Positions 1 to 7,817 of a DNA stretch of 38,891 nt are shown here, one piece after another. Under the pieces are notes generated by a model. That model was not told the DNA's origin and ran no database searches. It saw only the letters and a program-made list of their open reading frames with translations. This DNA comes from VRUE01 sp036276735 (GTDB taxonomy: Bacteria > Actinomycetota > Thermoleophilia > Solirubrobacterales > 70-9). The stretch's first letter is position 1. Every line of letters starts with the position of its first letter. The translations under genes and the position numbers were made by a program. The stretch lies in NCBI GenBank assembly GCA_036276735.1, contig DASUOH010000017.1:1-38891 (forward strand), written 5' to 3'.

Positions 1-2
1 TC

Positions 3-89
3 CGTGTCCTCGACGCCCGGACAGGCGAGCTGATCCGTCGTCTGACTCTCGATCCCAGCCGCGACTACCAGCCGATCGGAGGAGATTGA
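3..89 (+). CDS. IS481-type transposase, C-terminal tail (cut by window edge)
   Basis: The frame that opens at base 3 reads RVLDARTGELIRRLTLDPSR and then DYQPIGGD before a TGA at 87-89. A tail of the form 'tGeLlReLtLDPsrDYQp' is typical of the extreme C-terminus of IS481-family DDE transposases in actinomycetes; I know this from family memory and have not searched for it. The catalytic core would lie left of the window, so I cannot say whether the element is intact. A terminal repeat follows at 92-140, as expected for the 3' end of an insertion sequence. Confidence 0.7.
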   Translation, partial: RVLDARTGELIRRLTLDPSRDYQPIGGD

Positions 90-91
90 GA

Positions 92-140
92 TGTCTACGA
101 TGTCCCGCGACATCTGTCTCCGATGTCGCGACACATCACA
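92..140 (+). mobile_element. Right end of the IS481-type element (terminal repeat)
   Basis: Two imperfect copies of one motif stand in tandem: TGTCTACGATGTCCCGCGAC at 92 and TGTCTCCGATGTCGCGACAC at 115. The second ends in ACATCACA at 133-140. On the minus strand this reads TGTGATGTGTCGCGACATCG, which fits the TGT-starting inverted repeats of IS481 elements. Only this end is visible, so no target duplication can be checked. The end lies 3 nt from the 3' base of the tRNA-Gly gene. Confidence 0.6.
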
Positions 141-143
141 CGA

Positions 144-217
144 AGCGGCTGATGGGATTCGAACCCACGACCTTCTGCATGGCAAGCAGACGCTCTAGCC
201 AGCTGAGCTACAGCCGC
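144..217 (-). tRNA. tRNA-Gly (anticodon GCC)
   Basis: The minus strand folds into a full cloverleaf. The acceptor stem GCGGCTG/CAGCCGC is 7 bp, with discriminator T (U), which is usual for tRNA-Gly. The D arm is GCTC/GAGC. The anticodon stem TCTGC/GCAGA holds the loop TTGCCAT, so the anticodon is GCC. The T arm is GTGGG-TTCGAAT-CCCAT. The mature part is 74 nt and CCA is not encoded. The IS481-type right end lies immediately beyond the 3' end. Confidence 0.96.
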
Positions 218-319
218 GCGAGCATCGCATTATAGGTCGCCGGCGGAGCGACGCTTGGGCCGCCGCGGCTTCCGGCCTCATCCCTGCATTCGCTACTGAG
301 AAGTGGGTAAGGAAGAGCC

Positions 320-1138
320 ATGAACAGAATCAAGATGCTCCTGCCCCTGCTCGTGGTCTCCCTGCTCGCTCCCGCGTCGGCGTCGGCATGGGCTCCGGCG
401 AGTCAGGCGACGATCCATCCCGGTGTCCAAGTCTTCACCGAGGGCGCCCAGTGCACCGCCAACTTCGTCTTCGAAGAAGCGGGCGAGGTCTACCTCGGCC
501 AGGCCGCGCACTGCGCCGGCACCGGCAGCGCGACGGAAACCGACGGCTGCGAAAGCGGCTCGCTGCCGCTCGGCACCGCGGTCGAAGTGACCGGCGCCAG
601 CCGGCCCGGCTCCCTCGCCTACAGCTCCTGGCTGACGATGCAGGCGGTCGGCGAGAGCGATCCAGATGCGTGCGCGTTCAACGACTTCGCCCTGATCAGG
701 ATCGACCCTGCCGACGTCGCCAAGGTGAATCCGTCGGTTCCGGGCTTCGGCGGCCCGACCGGGCTCGGTGCGCCGGGCACCACCGGCTCGGACGTCTTCT
801 CCTACGGCAACTCCTCCCTCCGTGCCGGCATCGAGCAGCTCCGCCCCAAGCAGGGCGTCCTGGTCGGCAGCACCGGCGGCGGCTGGAGCCACGAAGTGGT
901 GACCGCGACGCCGGGCGTCCCCGGCGACTCCGGCAGCGGCTTCCTCAGCGCCTCCGGCGCCGCCTTCGGCACCCTCAGCACCCTGCAGCTCGCGCCGCTC
1001 GCCGGCTCGAACGGGATCGGCGACCTGGCCAAGGAGCTCGAATACCTGCGCTCCCACACGGGCCACACGGGAATACAGCTCGTACCTGGCACCGAGGTGT
1101 GGCGGCCGAATCTCGTCGGCGCAGTGCTCGGTGGCTAG
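320..1138 (+). CDS. Secreted trypsin-like serine protease
   Basis: A 272-residue protein with a clear Sec signal peptide: NRIK, then a Leu/Val core, then ASASAWA with likely cleavage near residue 23. The chymotrypsin-fold triad is visible as H64 in QAAHC, D122 in NDFALI and S204 in PGDSGSG. Cysteines at 45, 65, 77 and 118 could form disulfides, as expected outside the cell. It should cleave peptide bonds in the envelope or medium; the substrate is unknown. The ATG at 320 is preceded by GGAAGAG, a fair ribosome site. It converges on the minus-strand gene ending at 1147, with 8 bp between the stops. Confidence 0.85.
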   Translation: MNRIKMLLPLLVVSLLAPASASAWAPASQATIHPGVQVFTEGAQCTANFVFEEAGEVYLGQAAHCAGTGSATETDGCESGSLPLGTAVEVTGASRPGSLAYSSWLTMQAVGESDPDACAFNDFALIRIDPADVAKVNPSVPGFGGPTGLGAPGTTGSDVFSYGNSSLRAGIEQLRPKQGVLVGSTGGGWSHEVVTATPGVPGDSGSGFLSASGAAFGTLSTLQLAPLAGSNGIGDLAKELEYLRSHTGHTGIQLVPGTEVWRPNLVGAVLGG

Positions 1139-1146
1139 CCCCTCGA

Positions 1147-2073
1147 CTAGGCCGTGGAGTCGAGCTCGTCGAGCAGAGCGCGCACGTCCAGCGGCCGGGT
1201 GAACATTGCGACACCGCTGCCGTCGGGCTGGCGTGGCCACTCCTCGCGCGGCCGGTCCCAGTAGAGCTCGACGCCGTTGCCATCGGGGTCGTCGAGGTAG
1301 AGCGCCTCACTGACTCCGTGGTCGGAAGCGCCGGTGAGGCCGATCCCCGCGTCGGCGACGCGACGCAAGGCGTCGGCGAGGGCGCGCCGGGTCGGGTAGC
1401 GGATCGCCGTGTGGAAGAGACCCGTGCTGCCCGGGGGCGGCGGCGAGCCGCCGCGCGAGTGCCAGGTGTTCAGCCCGATGTGGTGGTGGTAGCCACCGGC
1501 CGATATGAAGGCCGCTTCGTCGCCCAGCCGTTGCTGCAGCTCGAAGCCGAGCACGCCGCAGTAGAAGTCGAGCGCCTGATCGAGGTCGGCGACTTTGAGG
1601 TGAACGTGTCCGATGTCGACACCCGGGTCGATCCGATCTCCGTCAGGCTCGGGCGGCTCGGCGCCGCCAACCTCCTCGCCGTCCAGCACCTGGTTCACAA
1701 GCCGGTCGGCCTCGGCGTTCTCGGCTCGCCGCACGTGCCGGATCGACCAACGCTCGAAGTCGCGGAGGGCGCGCTTCACCTCGGCGTGCAGCTCGCGCAG
1801 CGTCCCGTCCTTGACCTTGTACTCGCCCTTCACCTGCTTGACGATCAGCTCCGAGTCCCCGACCAGCTCCAGCTCCTCGGCTCCCAGCGCCGCGGCCCGC
1901 TCAATTCCGAGCAGCAGCGCCCTGTACTCGGCGACGTTGTTGGTCGCCGTCCCGATCCGCTCGCCCCGCTCCTCCAGCACCTCGCCGTCCCCGCCCCGCA
2001 CGACGACGCCGATCCCAGCCGGGCCGGGATTGCCCCGCGCGCCGCCGTCGACGTTGACGGTCAGCTTTCGCAT
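1147..2073 (-). CDS. RNase HI-like domain fused to a VOC (glyoxalase/dioxygenase) domain
   Basis: One uninterrupted 308-residue frame. Residues 1-128 are an RNase HI domain with the DEDD set visible: D9 (VNVDGG), E49 (NNVAEY), D73 (VGDSEL), D123 (AEADRL). A Pro/Glu/Asp linker spans about 129-152. Residues 153-308 are a CatE-like vicinal-oxygen-chelate domain with metal ligands H156 (HVHL), H221 (LFHTAI) and E269 (GVELYWD) and the block SDHGVSEALYL. The first half should cut RNA in RNA-DNA hybrids; the second would bind a divalent metal for ring cleavage or glyoxalase-type chemistry, substrate unknown. The ATG at 2073 lies just before the conserved RKLTVNVDGG. Actinobacteria are known for RNase H fused to an acid phosphatase; a VOC partner is unfamiliar to me. 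Confidence 0.88.
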   Translation of the reverse strand: MRKLTVNVDGGARGNPGPAGIGVVVRGGDGEVLEERGERIGTATNNVAEYRALLLGIERAAALGAEELELVGDSELIVKQVKGEYKVKDGTLRELHAEVKRALRDFERWSIRHVRRAENAEADRLVNQVLDGEEVGGAEPPEPDGDRIDPGVDIGHVHLKVADLDQALDFYCGVLGFELQQRLGDEAAFISAGGYHHHIGLNTWHSRGGSPPPPGSTGLFHTAIRYPTRRALADALRRVADAGIGLTGASDHGVSEALYLDDPDGNGVELYWDRPREEWPRQPDGSGVAMFTRPLDVRALLDELDSTA

Positions 2074-2468
2074 CGGGCCCGTACGTTGAGGAGCAGCCGG
2101 CCGCCATCCACCGCCCTCGCGTTCCACTGGCGCGCCGAGCCGTCGAGCTGTGCGAGCTCCTCGCCGCGGGCGATCTGGAAGACGGGCCGCTCCTCGCCCA
2201 GATCGACGCTCCATTGGTACCAACAGAGCTCCCAGGCCACGGTAATCCGCACCTCGGTCGGTGAGCCCGCGGCGGCTCCGACCGACACGAAGGGCGTCCC
2301 CAGCGTGCGGGTCAGGCCGGCGACGGTAAGCGCCGCCTGGCTGCGGTTGAAGCGCCGAACAGCCCGCTCCAGCGGCGCGAGCGACGAGGGGTCGCGAGCC
2401 GCGATCCGCCCTACCGTCGCCCCGGCCGCGGCGGGGTCGGCCGGACGAAGTCGATCTCTCAGGCTCAC
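2061..2468 (-). CDS. Conserved-looking hypothetical protein
   Basis: 135 residues, GTG start (MSLRDRLRPADP). I do not recognise the family. The centre reads WELCWYQWSVDL and is aromatic-rich; no signal peptide or membrane segment is visible. The last 13 nt overlap the start of the RNase H-VOC gene, so the two are probably translated together. The overlap, GC-rich third positions and lack of a competing frame support it being real. Confidence 0.65.
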   Translation of the reverse strand: MSLRDRLRPADPAAAGATVGRIAARDPSSLAPLERAVRRFNRSQAALTVAGLTRTLGTPFVSVGAAAGSPTEVRITVAWELCWYQWSVDLGEERPVFQIARGEELAQLDGSARQWNARAVDGGRLLLNVRARCES

Positions 2469-2497
2469 ATCGCCAAGTTAGTTCATGGTGGACCGAC

Positions 2498-4585
2498 TCA
2501 GGCCGCCGCGGCCTCCCCCGAACGAGCTTCTGCAGTCACCTTCTCGGCCAGGTGCGCCGGCACGGGGTCGTAGCGCTCAAACTCCATCGTGAAGTCGGCC
2601 CGGCCGCCGCTGATCGAGCGCAGGTCCGGCGCGTAGTCGAGCACCTCGGCCATCGGTACCTCCGCCCTCACCTCAGTCGCCGAGCCCTTCGGCTCCATGC
2701 CGAGCGGGTGGCCGCGCCGCGAGTTGAGGTCGCCGATCACGTCGCCGACACAGTCGTCCGGGCAGCTCACCGCGAGGCGGACGATCGGCTCCAGCAGGAC
2801 CGGGTCGGCTTCCACCATCGCCTCCCTGAAGGCCATCGCGCCCGCCACTTTGAACGCCATCTCCGAGGAATCGACGTCGTGGTGCTTGCCGTCGATGAGG
2901 CGCACCCGGACGTCCTTGACCGGATAGCCGGCGACGGTTCCGTGCAGCATCGCCTCGGCGACCCCCTTCTCGACCGCCGGGATGAAGCCGCCGGGGATCG
3001 CCGCTCCCTTGATCTGATTGACGAACTCGAGGCCGGCCCCGTCCTCGGCCGGCTCGATCTCGATCCTGCAGTCGGCGAACTGGCCGCGTCCCCCCGACTG
3101 CTTCTTGTAGCGGGCGTGCGCATCGGCGGGCTGGCGGATCGTCTCCTGGTATGGGACCCGCGGCGGGTGGAGCTCGATCTCGGCACCGAAGCGCCGCTTC
3201 ATCCGCTCGACGATCACCTCGACGTGGATCTGGGTCAGGCCGGCGAGGATCTGCTCCCCGGTCTGCGCATCGCGGTGGACGTCAAGGGTCGGGTCCTCCT
3301 CGCGCAAGCGGCGGATCGCGGCGGCCGCTTTCTCCTCATCGCCCTTCGACTTCGGCTCGAAAGCGAAGGCCATCACCGGCGCAGGCAGGTCGAGCGGAGC
3401 GAAGGTGACCCTCTCCTGCGGGCCGCCGAGGACGTCGCCGGCCTGCGTCTGCTTCAGCTTCGCGACCGCACCGATCTCCCCCACCCCCAGCTCCTCGACC
3501 GGTCTCAGCTCCTTGCCGAGCGGGCGGTTGAGCTGGCCGACCCGCTCCTTCTCACCGCGGGTCACGTTGACGACGTGCGAGTCCGAGCGCAAGGTGCCGC
3601 GGCAGACGCGGAAGAGGTTGATCCGCCCCGCGTAGGGGTCGGCCAGGACCTTGAAGACATAGGCGACCAGCGGCCCGGCCTCGTCGGGCGCCACCTCGAC
3701 GGCCTCCCCGTCCCCGTCGAGGGCCTCCAGCGGCCCGCGCATCGCCGGCGAGGGCAGGTCCTCGACCAGCGCCCCGAGCAGGCGATCGGCGCCGAGGTTC
3801 CGCGTCGCGACGCCACAGGTGACGGGGAAGATCCGGCCTGCCGTCACCCCCTGCTTGAGGACGGCGACGATCTCACCGTGGTCGATCGACTCGCCGTCGA
3901 GGTAGCGCTCCATCAGCTCGTCGGAGTTCTCGGCGACCTCGTCCATCAGCTTCTCGCGCTGCTCCTCGGCCTGGTCGCGCAGCTCCGCGGGGATCTCGAC
4001 TTTCTCCGCCGACTGGCGGGCGCCGTCGGTGTAAACGAACGCCTCCATGTCGACCAGGTCGATGACGCCGCGCACCTCGTGCTCTGCGCCGATCGGAATC
4101 TCGGTGGCGACGACGTGCGGCCCGAAGGCGGCCTTGAGCCCGTCGAGGACGGCGAAGAAATCGGCCCGCTCGCGGTCGAGCATGTTGACGAAGACGAGCC
4201 GCGCCAGTCCTTCGCGGTCAGCGCGCTGCCAGAGCCGCTCCGTCTGCACCTCGACCCCGTTGACGCCGTTGACGACGACCACGGCGGCGTCGACCACCCG
4301 CAGCGCCGCGATCGCGTCGGCGACGAAGCTCGGCTCGCCGGGCGTGTCGATCAGGTTGATCTCACGGCCGTCGTACTCGAAGGCGGCGACCGCGGCGCCG
4401 ATCGACATCTCGCGCGCCTGCTCGTCGGGCTCGTGGTCGGAGAGGGTGGTCCCGGCAGTCACGCTGCCGAGCCGCCGCACCGCCCCCGCCTCATAGAGCA
4501 TCGCCTCGTGCAGGCTCGTCTTGCCGCAGCCCCGGTGCCCAATCAGGGCGACGTTGCGAATCCGGTCTGCGGCCTTAGGGCTCAT
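2498..4585 (-). CDS. EF-G-like translational GTPase (EF-G2 type)
   Basis: 695 residues, the usual EF-G length. The P-loop GHRGCGKTS is at 16-24, switch II DTPGE starts at D80, and the G4 motif is NMLD at 134-137 instead of the usual NKxD. The later EF-G domains are present, including the C-terminal part around QSGGRGQFADCRIEIEPAED and VSCPDDCVGDVIGDLNSRRG. This pattern matches the second, non-canonical EF-G of actinobacteria (FusA2-like) better than housekeeping FusA, which normally sits next to rpsG and tuf, absent here. Its exact role (translocation, recycling or stress) is unresolved in the family. A long palindrome begins 1 nt upstream of the ATG. Confidence 0.88.
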   Translation of the reverse strand: MSPKAADRIRNVALIGHRGCGKTSLHEAMLYEAGAVRRLGSVTAGTTLSDHEPDEQAREMSIGAAVAAFEYDGREINLIDTPGEPSFVADAIAALRVVDAAVVVVNGVNGVEVQTERLWQRADREGLARLVFVNMLDRERADFFAVLDGLKAAFGPHVVATEIPIGAEHEVRGVIDLVDMEAFVYTDGARQSAEKVEIPAELRDQAEEQREKLMDEVAENSDELMERYLDGESIDHGEIVAVLKQGVTAGRIFPVTCGVATRNLGADRLLGALVEDLPSPAMRGPLEALDGDGEAVEVAPDEAGPLVAYVFKVLADPYAGRINLFRVCRGTLRSDSHVVNVTRGEKERVGQLNRPLGKELRPVEELGVGEIGAVAKLKQTQAGDVLGGPQERVTFAPLDLPAPVMAFAFEPKSKGDEEKAAAAIRRLREEDPTLDVHRDAQTGEQILAGLTQIHVEVIVERMKRRFGAEIELHPPRVPYQETIRQPADAHARYKKQSGGRGQFADCRIEIEPAEDGAGLEFVNQIKGAAIPGGFIPAVEKGVAEAMLHGTVAGYPVKDVRVRLIDGKHHDVDSSEMAFKVAGAMAFREAMVEADPVLLEPIVRLAVSCPDDCVGDVIGDLNSRRGHPLGMEPKGSATEVRAEVPMAEVLDYAPDLRSISGGRADFTMEFERYDPVPAHLAEKVTAEARSGEAAAA

Positions 4586-4586
4586 T

Positions 4587-4731
4587 TCCAGACTCCGCGT
4601 GTGCGGCTGGCGAGCGCCGGATCAAGCGGGGCAAGGACGCAGGGAGGCCGAATAGCCTTGCGCTATTTGGCCGACTGAGGACGCCGCACCGCGCCGGTCC
4701 GCCGCCGCCAGGCGTGCGCGGGGAGGCTGGA
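4587..4731 (+). repeat. Long imperfect palindrome (family 3, one copy)
   Basis: Fills most of the 186-bp gap between the sigma-factor gene and the EF-G-like gene. Outer arms: TCCAG...CTCC...GCGTGTGC...CTGGCG on the left pair with CGCCAG...GCGTGCGC...GGAG...CTGGA on the right. Three positions in the GCGTGTGC block pair as G-T wobbles on the plus strand. The apex is GGCCGAATAGC / GCTATTTGGCC (4646-4656 and 4662-4672, one G-T wobble) around a 5-nt loop. Between apex and arms lie AAGGACGC and GAGGACGCC. The remaining gap (4732-4771) holds CGAGC-GTAA-GCTCG on the minus strand just after the sigma gene, a weak hairpin without a T-run. Confidence 0.7.
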
Positions 4732-4771
4732 GATGAGCCCTCTAACGGCACGCAACGAGCTTACGCTCGAA

Positions 4772-5545
4772 CTACACCTCTTGCAAAGCGCCTTTCAACC
4801 GCATGACGGCCTTGGTGTGGAGCTGCGAGACGCGCGACTCGGTGACGCCGAGCACCTCGCCGATCTCGCGGAGGGTGAGGCTCTCGTAGTAGTAGAGGGC
4901 GATCACCAGCTGCTCGCGCTCGGGCAGCGAGGAGATCCCCTCGGTGAGGCGGTCCTTGATCTCGCTGCTGGCGAGCGACTCCTGCGGATCCTCGGCGCGC
5001 GGATCGGAGATCGTGTCGAGCAGCGAGACCGAGTCCCCTGAGGAATCGGAGATCGTCCACAGCTCGTCGAGCGCGTAGACCGAAGAGTTGGCGATCTCCA
5101 GCAGCGAGTTGCGCAGTTCTTCGGGCTCGATGCCGAGCTTCGCCGCGAGCTCCTCCTCGCTGGGGGCCCGCTGTAGCTGGTGCTCGAGCTTTGACTGCGC
5201 CGCCTCGATCTCACGCGCCCGCGAGCGGACCGAGCGCGGTACCCAGTCGAGCGAGCGCAGCTCGTCGATGATCGCGCCGCGGATCCGGGTCATCGCGAAG
5301 GTCTCGAACTTGATCCCCCGCTCGAGGTCGAAGCGCTCGATCGCTCCGATCAGACCCATCAGCCCATAGGAGATGAGGTCGGAGTCCTCGACGTGCGAGG
5401 GCAAGCCGGAGCCGAGCCGGCCGGCGACGAACTTGACCAGCGGCGAGTAGGCGACGACGAGGCGCTCACGCGCGGAGGCGTCACCCTCGACCTTGTAGCG
5501 CCGCCATAGGTCGCGGAGCTCAACCTCTTTGACGCCGGTTTCCAT
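4772..5545 (-). CDS. whiG: RNA polymerase sigma factor, FliA/WhiG family
   Basis: 257 residues, typical for this group. Region 2 reads SPLVKFVAGRLGSGLPSHVE and DSDLISYGLMGLIGAIERFD. Region 3 includes FETFAMTRIRGAIIDELRSL and the WVPRSVRSRAREIE motif typical of sigma-28. Region 4 ends in the helix-turn-helix SLTLREIGEVLGVTESRVSQ. In Streptomyces WhiG controls sporulation; in motile bacteria FliA controls flagellar genes. Nothing here decides between them. It follows xerD by 42 nt on the same strand; in Streptomyces whiG also lies near dprA and an integrase-like gene. Confidence 0.88.
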   Translation of the reverse strand: METGVKEVELRDLWRRYKVEGDASARERLVVAYSPLVKFVAGRLGSGLPSHVEDSDLISYGLMGLIGAIERFDLERGIKFETFAMTRIRGAIIDELRSLDWVPRSVRSRAREIEAAQSKLEHQLQRAPSEEELAAKLGIEPEELRNSLLEIANSSVYALDELWTISDSSGDSVSLLDTISDPRAEDPQESLASSEIKDRLTEGISSLPEREQLVIALYYYESLTLREIGEVLGVTESRVSQLHTKAVMRLKGALQEV

Positions 5546-5587
5546 CGAGACGCTCGATTCTACGGTCGAGGGGCGGACAGGAGGCGC

Positions 5588-6475
5588 TCAGGCGCGCGGA
5601 TGGGTGGCAGCGTACGCGTCGCGCAGGCGGGCCGCATCGACTCGAGTGTAGACCTGCGTGGTGGATATCGACGCGTGCCCGAGCAGCTCCTGGATCGCGC
5701 GCAGGTCGGCGCCGCCTTCGAGCAGGTGGGTGGCGAAGCTGTGGCGCAGCGAGTGCGGCGAGACCCCGGCGCCGATTGCCGCCTCCCTGATCCACAGCGC
5801 GAGCCGGCGCGTCACGTCGGAGTTCGAGAGCCGGCGGCCGCTCTTGGAGAGGAACAGGGCCCGCTCGGCGCGGTCGCCGATCAGCGCCGGTCGGCCTCGC
5901 TCCATGTAGCGGCGCAAAGCGCGCTGGGCCGGCTCGCCGACCGGCAGCAGGCGCTCCTTCGAGCCCTTGCCGAGCACCCGCACCCGCTCGCTCTCGAAAT
6001 CAAGCGACTCGAGGTCGAGGTTGACGATCTCCTCGCAGCGCAGCCCGCACGAGTAGGTCAGCTCGAGCATCGCCCGGTCGCGCTGCTCCAGCGGCGTACC
6101 GGCCGGGATCTGCTCCAGCAGCGCCCGGACCTGGTCGGCGGTCAGCAGGCGCGGCAGCTTCTCCTCCCGCTTTGGGCTGGAGACGAGGTCGGCAGGGTTC
6201 TGGCCCAGCCGCTCGCTGCGCACCAGGAAGTCGAAGAGGCCCCGGATCGCGGCCAGCTTGCGGGCGACGCTGGCCGGCGCGGCACCGGCGGCCGAGAGCG
6301 CCGCCGCGTAGCGGCGCACGTCGCGGTGGCGCACCTCGCCGGGCTCCGCTCCCCTCCCCTTCGCCCACTCGACGAACTGGCCAAGGTCGACGCCATAGGC
6401 CTTGCGCGTGCGCTCGGCCGCGCTGCGAGCCCGCAGGTCGCGGTCGTAGAGGGAGAGCGCCTCACTCCAATCCAT
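5588..6475 (-). CDS. xerD: Tyrosine recombinase XerC/XerD type
   Basis: 295 residues, standard Xer length. The N-terminal SAM-like core-binding domain covers about 1-95 (ERTRKAYGVDLGQFVEWA). The catalytic set is complete: R146 (GLRCEE), K170, H241 and R244 (HSLRHSFATH), H267 (LLGHASISTTQ) and Y276 (VYT). It should resolve chromosome dimers at dif with FtsK help. Sitting in the dprA-whiG neighbourhood is typical of actinobacterial xer genes. Whether it is the C or D member cannot be told from this sequence alone. Confidence 0.9.
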   Translation of the reverse strand: MDWSEALSLYDRDLRARSAAERTRKAYGVDLGQFVEWAKGRGAEPGEVRHRDVRRYAAALSAAGAAPASVARKLAAIRGLFDFLVRSERLGQNPADLVSSPKREEKLPRLLTADQVRALLEQIPAGTPLEQRDRAMLELTYSCGLRCEEIVNLDLESLDFESERVRVLGKGSKERLLPVGEPAQRALRRYMERGRPALIGDRAERALFLSKSGRRLSNSDVTRRLALWIREAAIGAGVSPHSLRHSFATHLLEGGADLRAIQELLGHASISTTQVYTRVDAARLRDAYAATHPRA

Positions 6476-6512
6476 GCGAGTTGATTCGGCCTCGCCCCAG
6501 CGCGTCCTGCGC

Positions 6513-6624
6513 GCGGGGGTCAGGCGCCCCTCTAAGCGGCTTGTACTTTTTCCGCGCAGCCGCCCGCGGACAGCCGCAACCTGTCTTCGGAAAAAGTTGA
6601 GCGTGAGGGGTGCCTGACCCCCGC
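6513..6624 (+). repeat. Family 1 palindromic element, copy A
   Basis: Occupies nearly all of the gap between the transpeptidase gene and xerD. The arms GCGGGGGTCAGGC-G-CCCCTC and GAGGGG-T-GCCTGACCCCCGC pair over 20 bp with one G-T wobble. Inside them are the conserved halves TAAGCGGCTTGTACTTTTTC and GAAAAAGTTGAGCGT, which leave an asymmetric internal loop below a T5/A5 stem. The apical part carries GACAG-(7 nt)-CTGTC. Strand is given with the CTTGTAC half first. Both flanking genes run on the minus strand. Confidence 0.85.
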
Positions 6625-6629
6625 GTTCG

Positions 6630-7667
6630 CTATCCGATGTAGATAGGGGTGCCGACGTCTACGAGCTCGTAGAGCTCTTCGACGTCTGGTATCGCCATGC
6701 GGACGCAGCCATGCGAGGCGGCCGTGCCCAACGAGGACGTTTCTTCGGTGCCGTGGATGCCGGCGCCTTCGAAGATGCCCATCCAGCGTGCCTTCAGGGG
6801 GTTGGACGGGCCGGGCGGGATCACCTGCCCGGCGAGGCTGCCAGCCCAGTCGGATTCCGGCACATGCCAGGACGGTTCGACTTCCTTGCTCTGGATCGAG
6901 TAGAGGCCCTCCGGCGTTTCCAGCCCTTCCTGGCCGACCGCGACGGTGTAGGTCCTGGCCAGCTTCAGGTTCCGCCAAAAGCGAAGCGTGTAGGTCGAAC
7001 GGTCCAGCGTCAGGTAGGTCGGGTGCTCCTGGGCGACCTCGCTGGCCAGGACGTCGGGCTTGAGTGGATGCGTCCGAGCGGCGATCGTATGGTCGGCGTC
7101 GGCGTTCAGCACCGCCGCGTTGAGCTGGTCGGTGAGCAGGTTGTCGCGCAGCTTGCGCCCGTACTCGGGAGGGACGACGGTCAGCGAGCTACCCGACGCT
7201 TCGACGCCGGCGTCGCGCGGTTCGCGGTTCACGTCCTCGGCGACACGCCGCACGAAGCGGTTGATCGCTCGCTCGGAGTACTCGACCTGGGCGGGAACCG
7301 TCTCCTCGACCTCTCCCCCGGTGACGTAGCGGACGAGCCGACCCGGCAGGCCGCCGTCGCGACTCGCGTCGAGCGCCTCTTGCACCGCCGCGTCGAGATC
7401 GGCGCGCAGCTTCAGCTGCTTGCCGCTAAGCACCCAGCGCTCGCCGTCGTAGCCGACTCGCAGCGAGTGGCGCAGCGGCGCCAGCAGCTGTCGGCGCACC
7501 GCCCGCTCGGCCCGTTCGGCGTTCATGCCGCCGACGTCGACACCGGCGATCGTGACCCCGTCGGCGATCGTGTCGTCCCGAGTGGAGTCGTAGGCGTACG
7601 CGGCGACGGCCCCGAGCAGGAGCAGGGCCACGACGGTGGCGAGCGCGATCTTGGTCTTTCTCCCCAT
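6630..7667 (-). CDS. L,D-transpeptidase (YkuD domain) with PG-binding region
   Basis: 345 residues. One N-terminal membrane segment follows a basic start (MGRKTK, then about residues 7-25), so it is probably an anchored exported enzyme. Residues about 35-200 resemble the repeated peptidoglycan-binding type 4 region (GVTIAGVDVGGMNAERAERA). Residues 215-345 are YkuD, with H305 (IHGTEE) and H319/C321 in SHGCVRM, the catalytic motif. It should form 3-3 cross-links in peptidoglycan outside the membrane. It is divergently arranged with the cyclo-ligase-like gene; the 150-bp gap should hold promoters for both. Confidence 0.92.
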   Translation of the reverse strand: MGRKTKIALATVVALLLLGAVAAYAYDSTRDDTIADGVTIAGVDVGGMNAERAERAVRRQLLAPLRHSLRVGYDGERWVLSGKQLKLRADLDAAVQEALDASRDGGLPGRLVRYVTGGEVEETVPAQVEYSERAINRFVRRVAEDVNREPRDAGVEASGSSLTVVPPEYGRKLRDNLLTDQLNAAVLNADADHTIAARTHPLKPDVLASEVAQEHPTYLTLDRSTYTLRFWRNLKLARTYTVAVGQEGLETPEGLYSIQSKEVEPSWHVPESDWAGSLAGQVIPPGPSNPLKARWMGIFEGAGIHGTEETSSLGTAASHGCVRMAIPDVEELYELVDVGTPIYIG

Positions 7668-7817
7668 CAGGCCTTCGCGTTAGTCGCCATCGATCATCGT
7701 TCGGACGAGGCGCCGGAAAAGTTTAGGCATATGGAGCATTCGCTCCTTCGCCGTCGCTCCCTGCAACTACCCCTGCGCCCGTGCATCCACGCCTCACCCT
7801 GCGGGTATGTTCCCTGC

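Noticed and set aside
388..2481. Very long open frame over the protease and RNase H genes
   Set aside because: Arg/Pro-rich, no domain, spans two real genes in other frames; a high-GC shadow.
6711..7817. Upstream extension of the cyclo-ligase-like frame
   Set aside because: It is the antisense of the L,D-transpeptidase gene; only the part from 7818 has family features.
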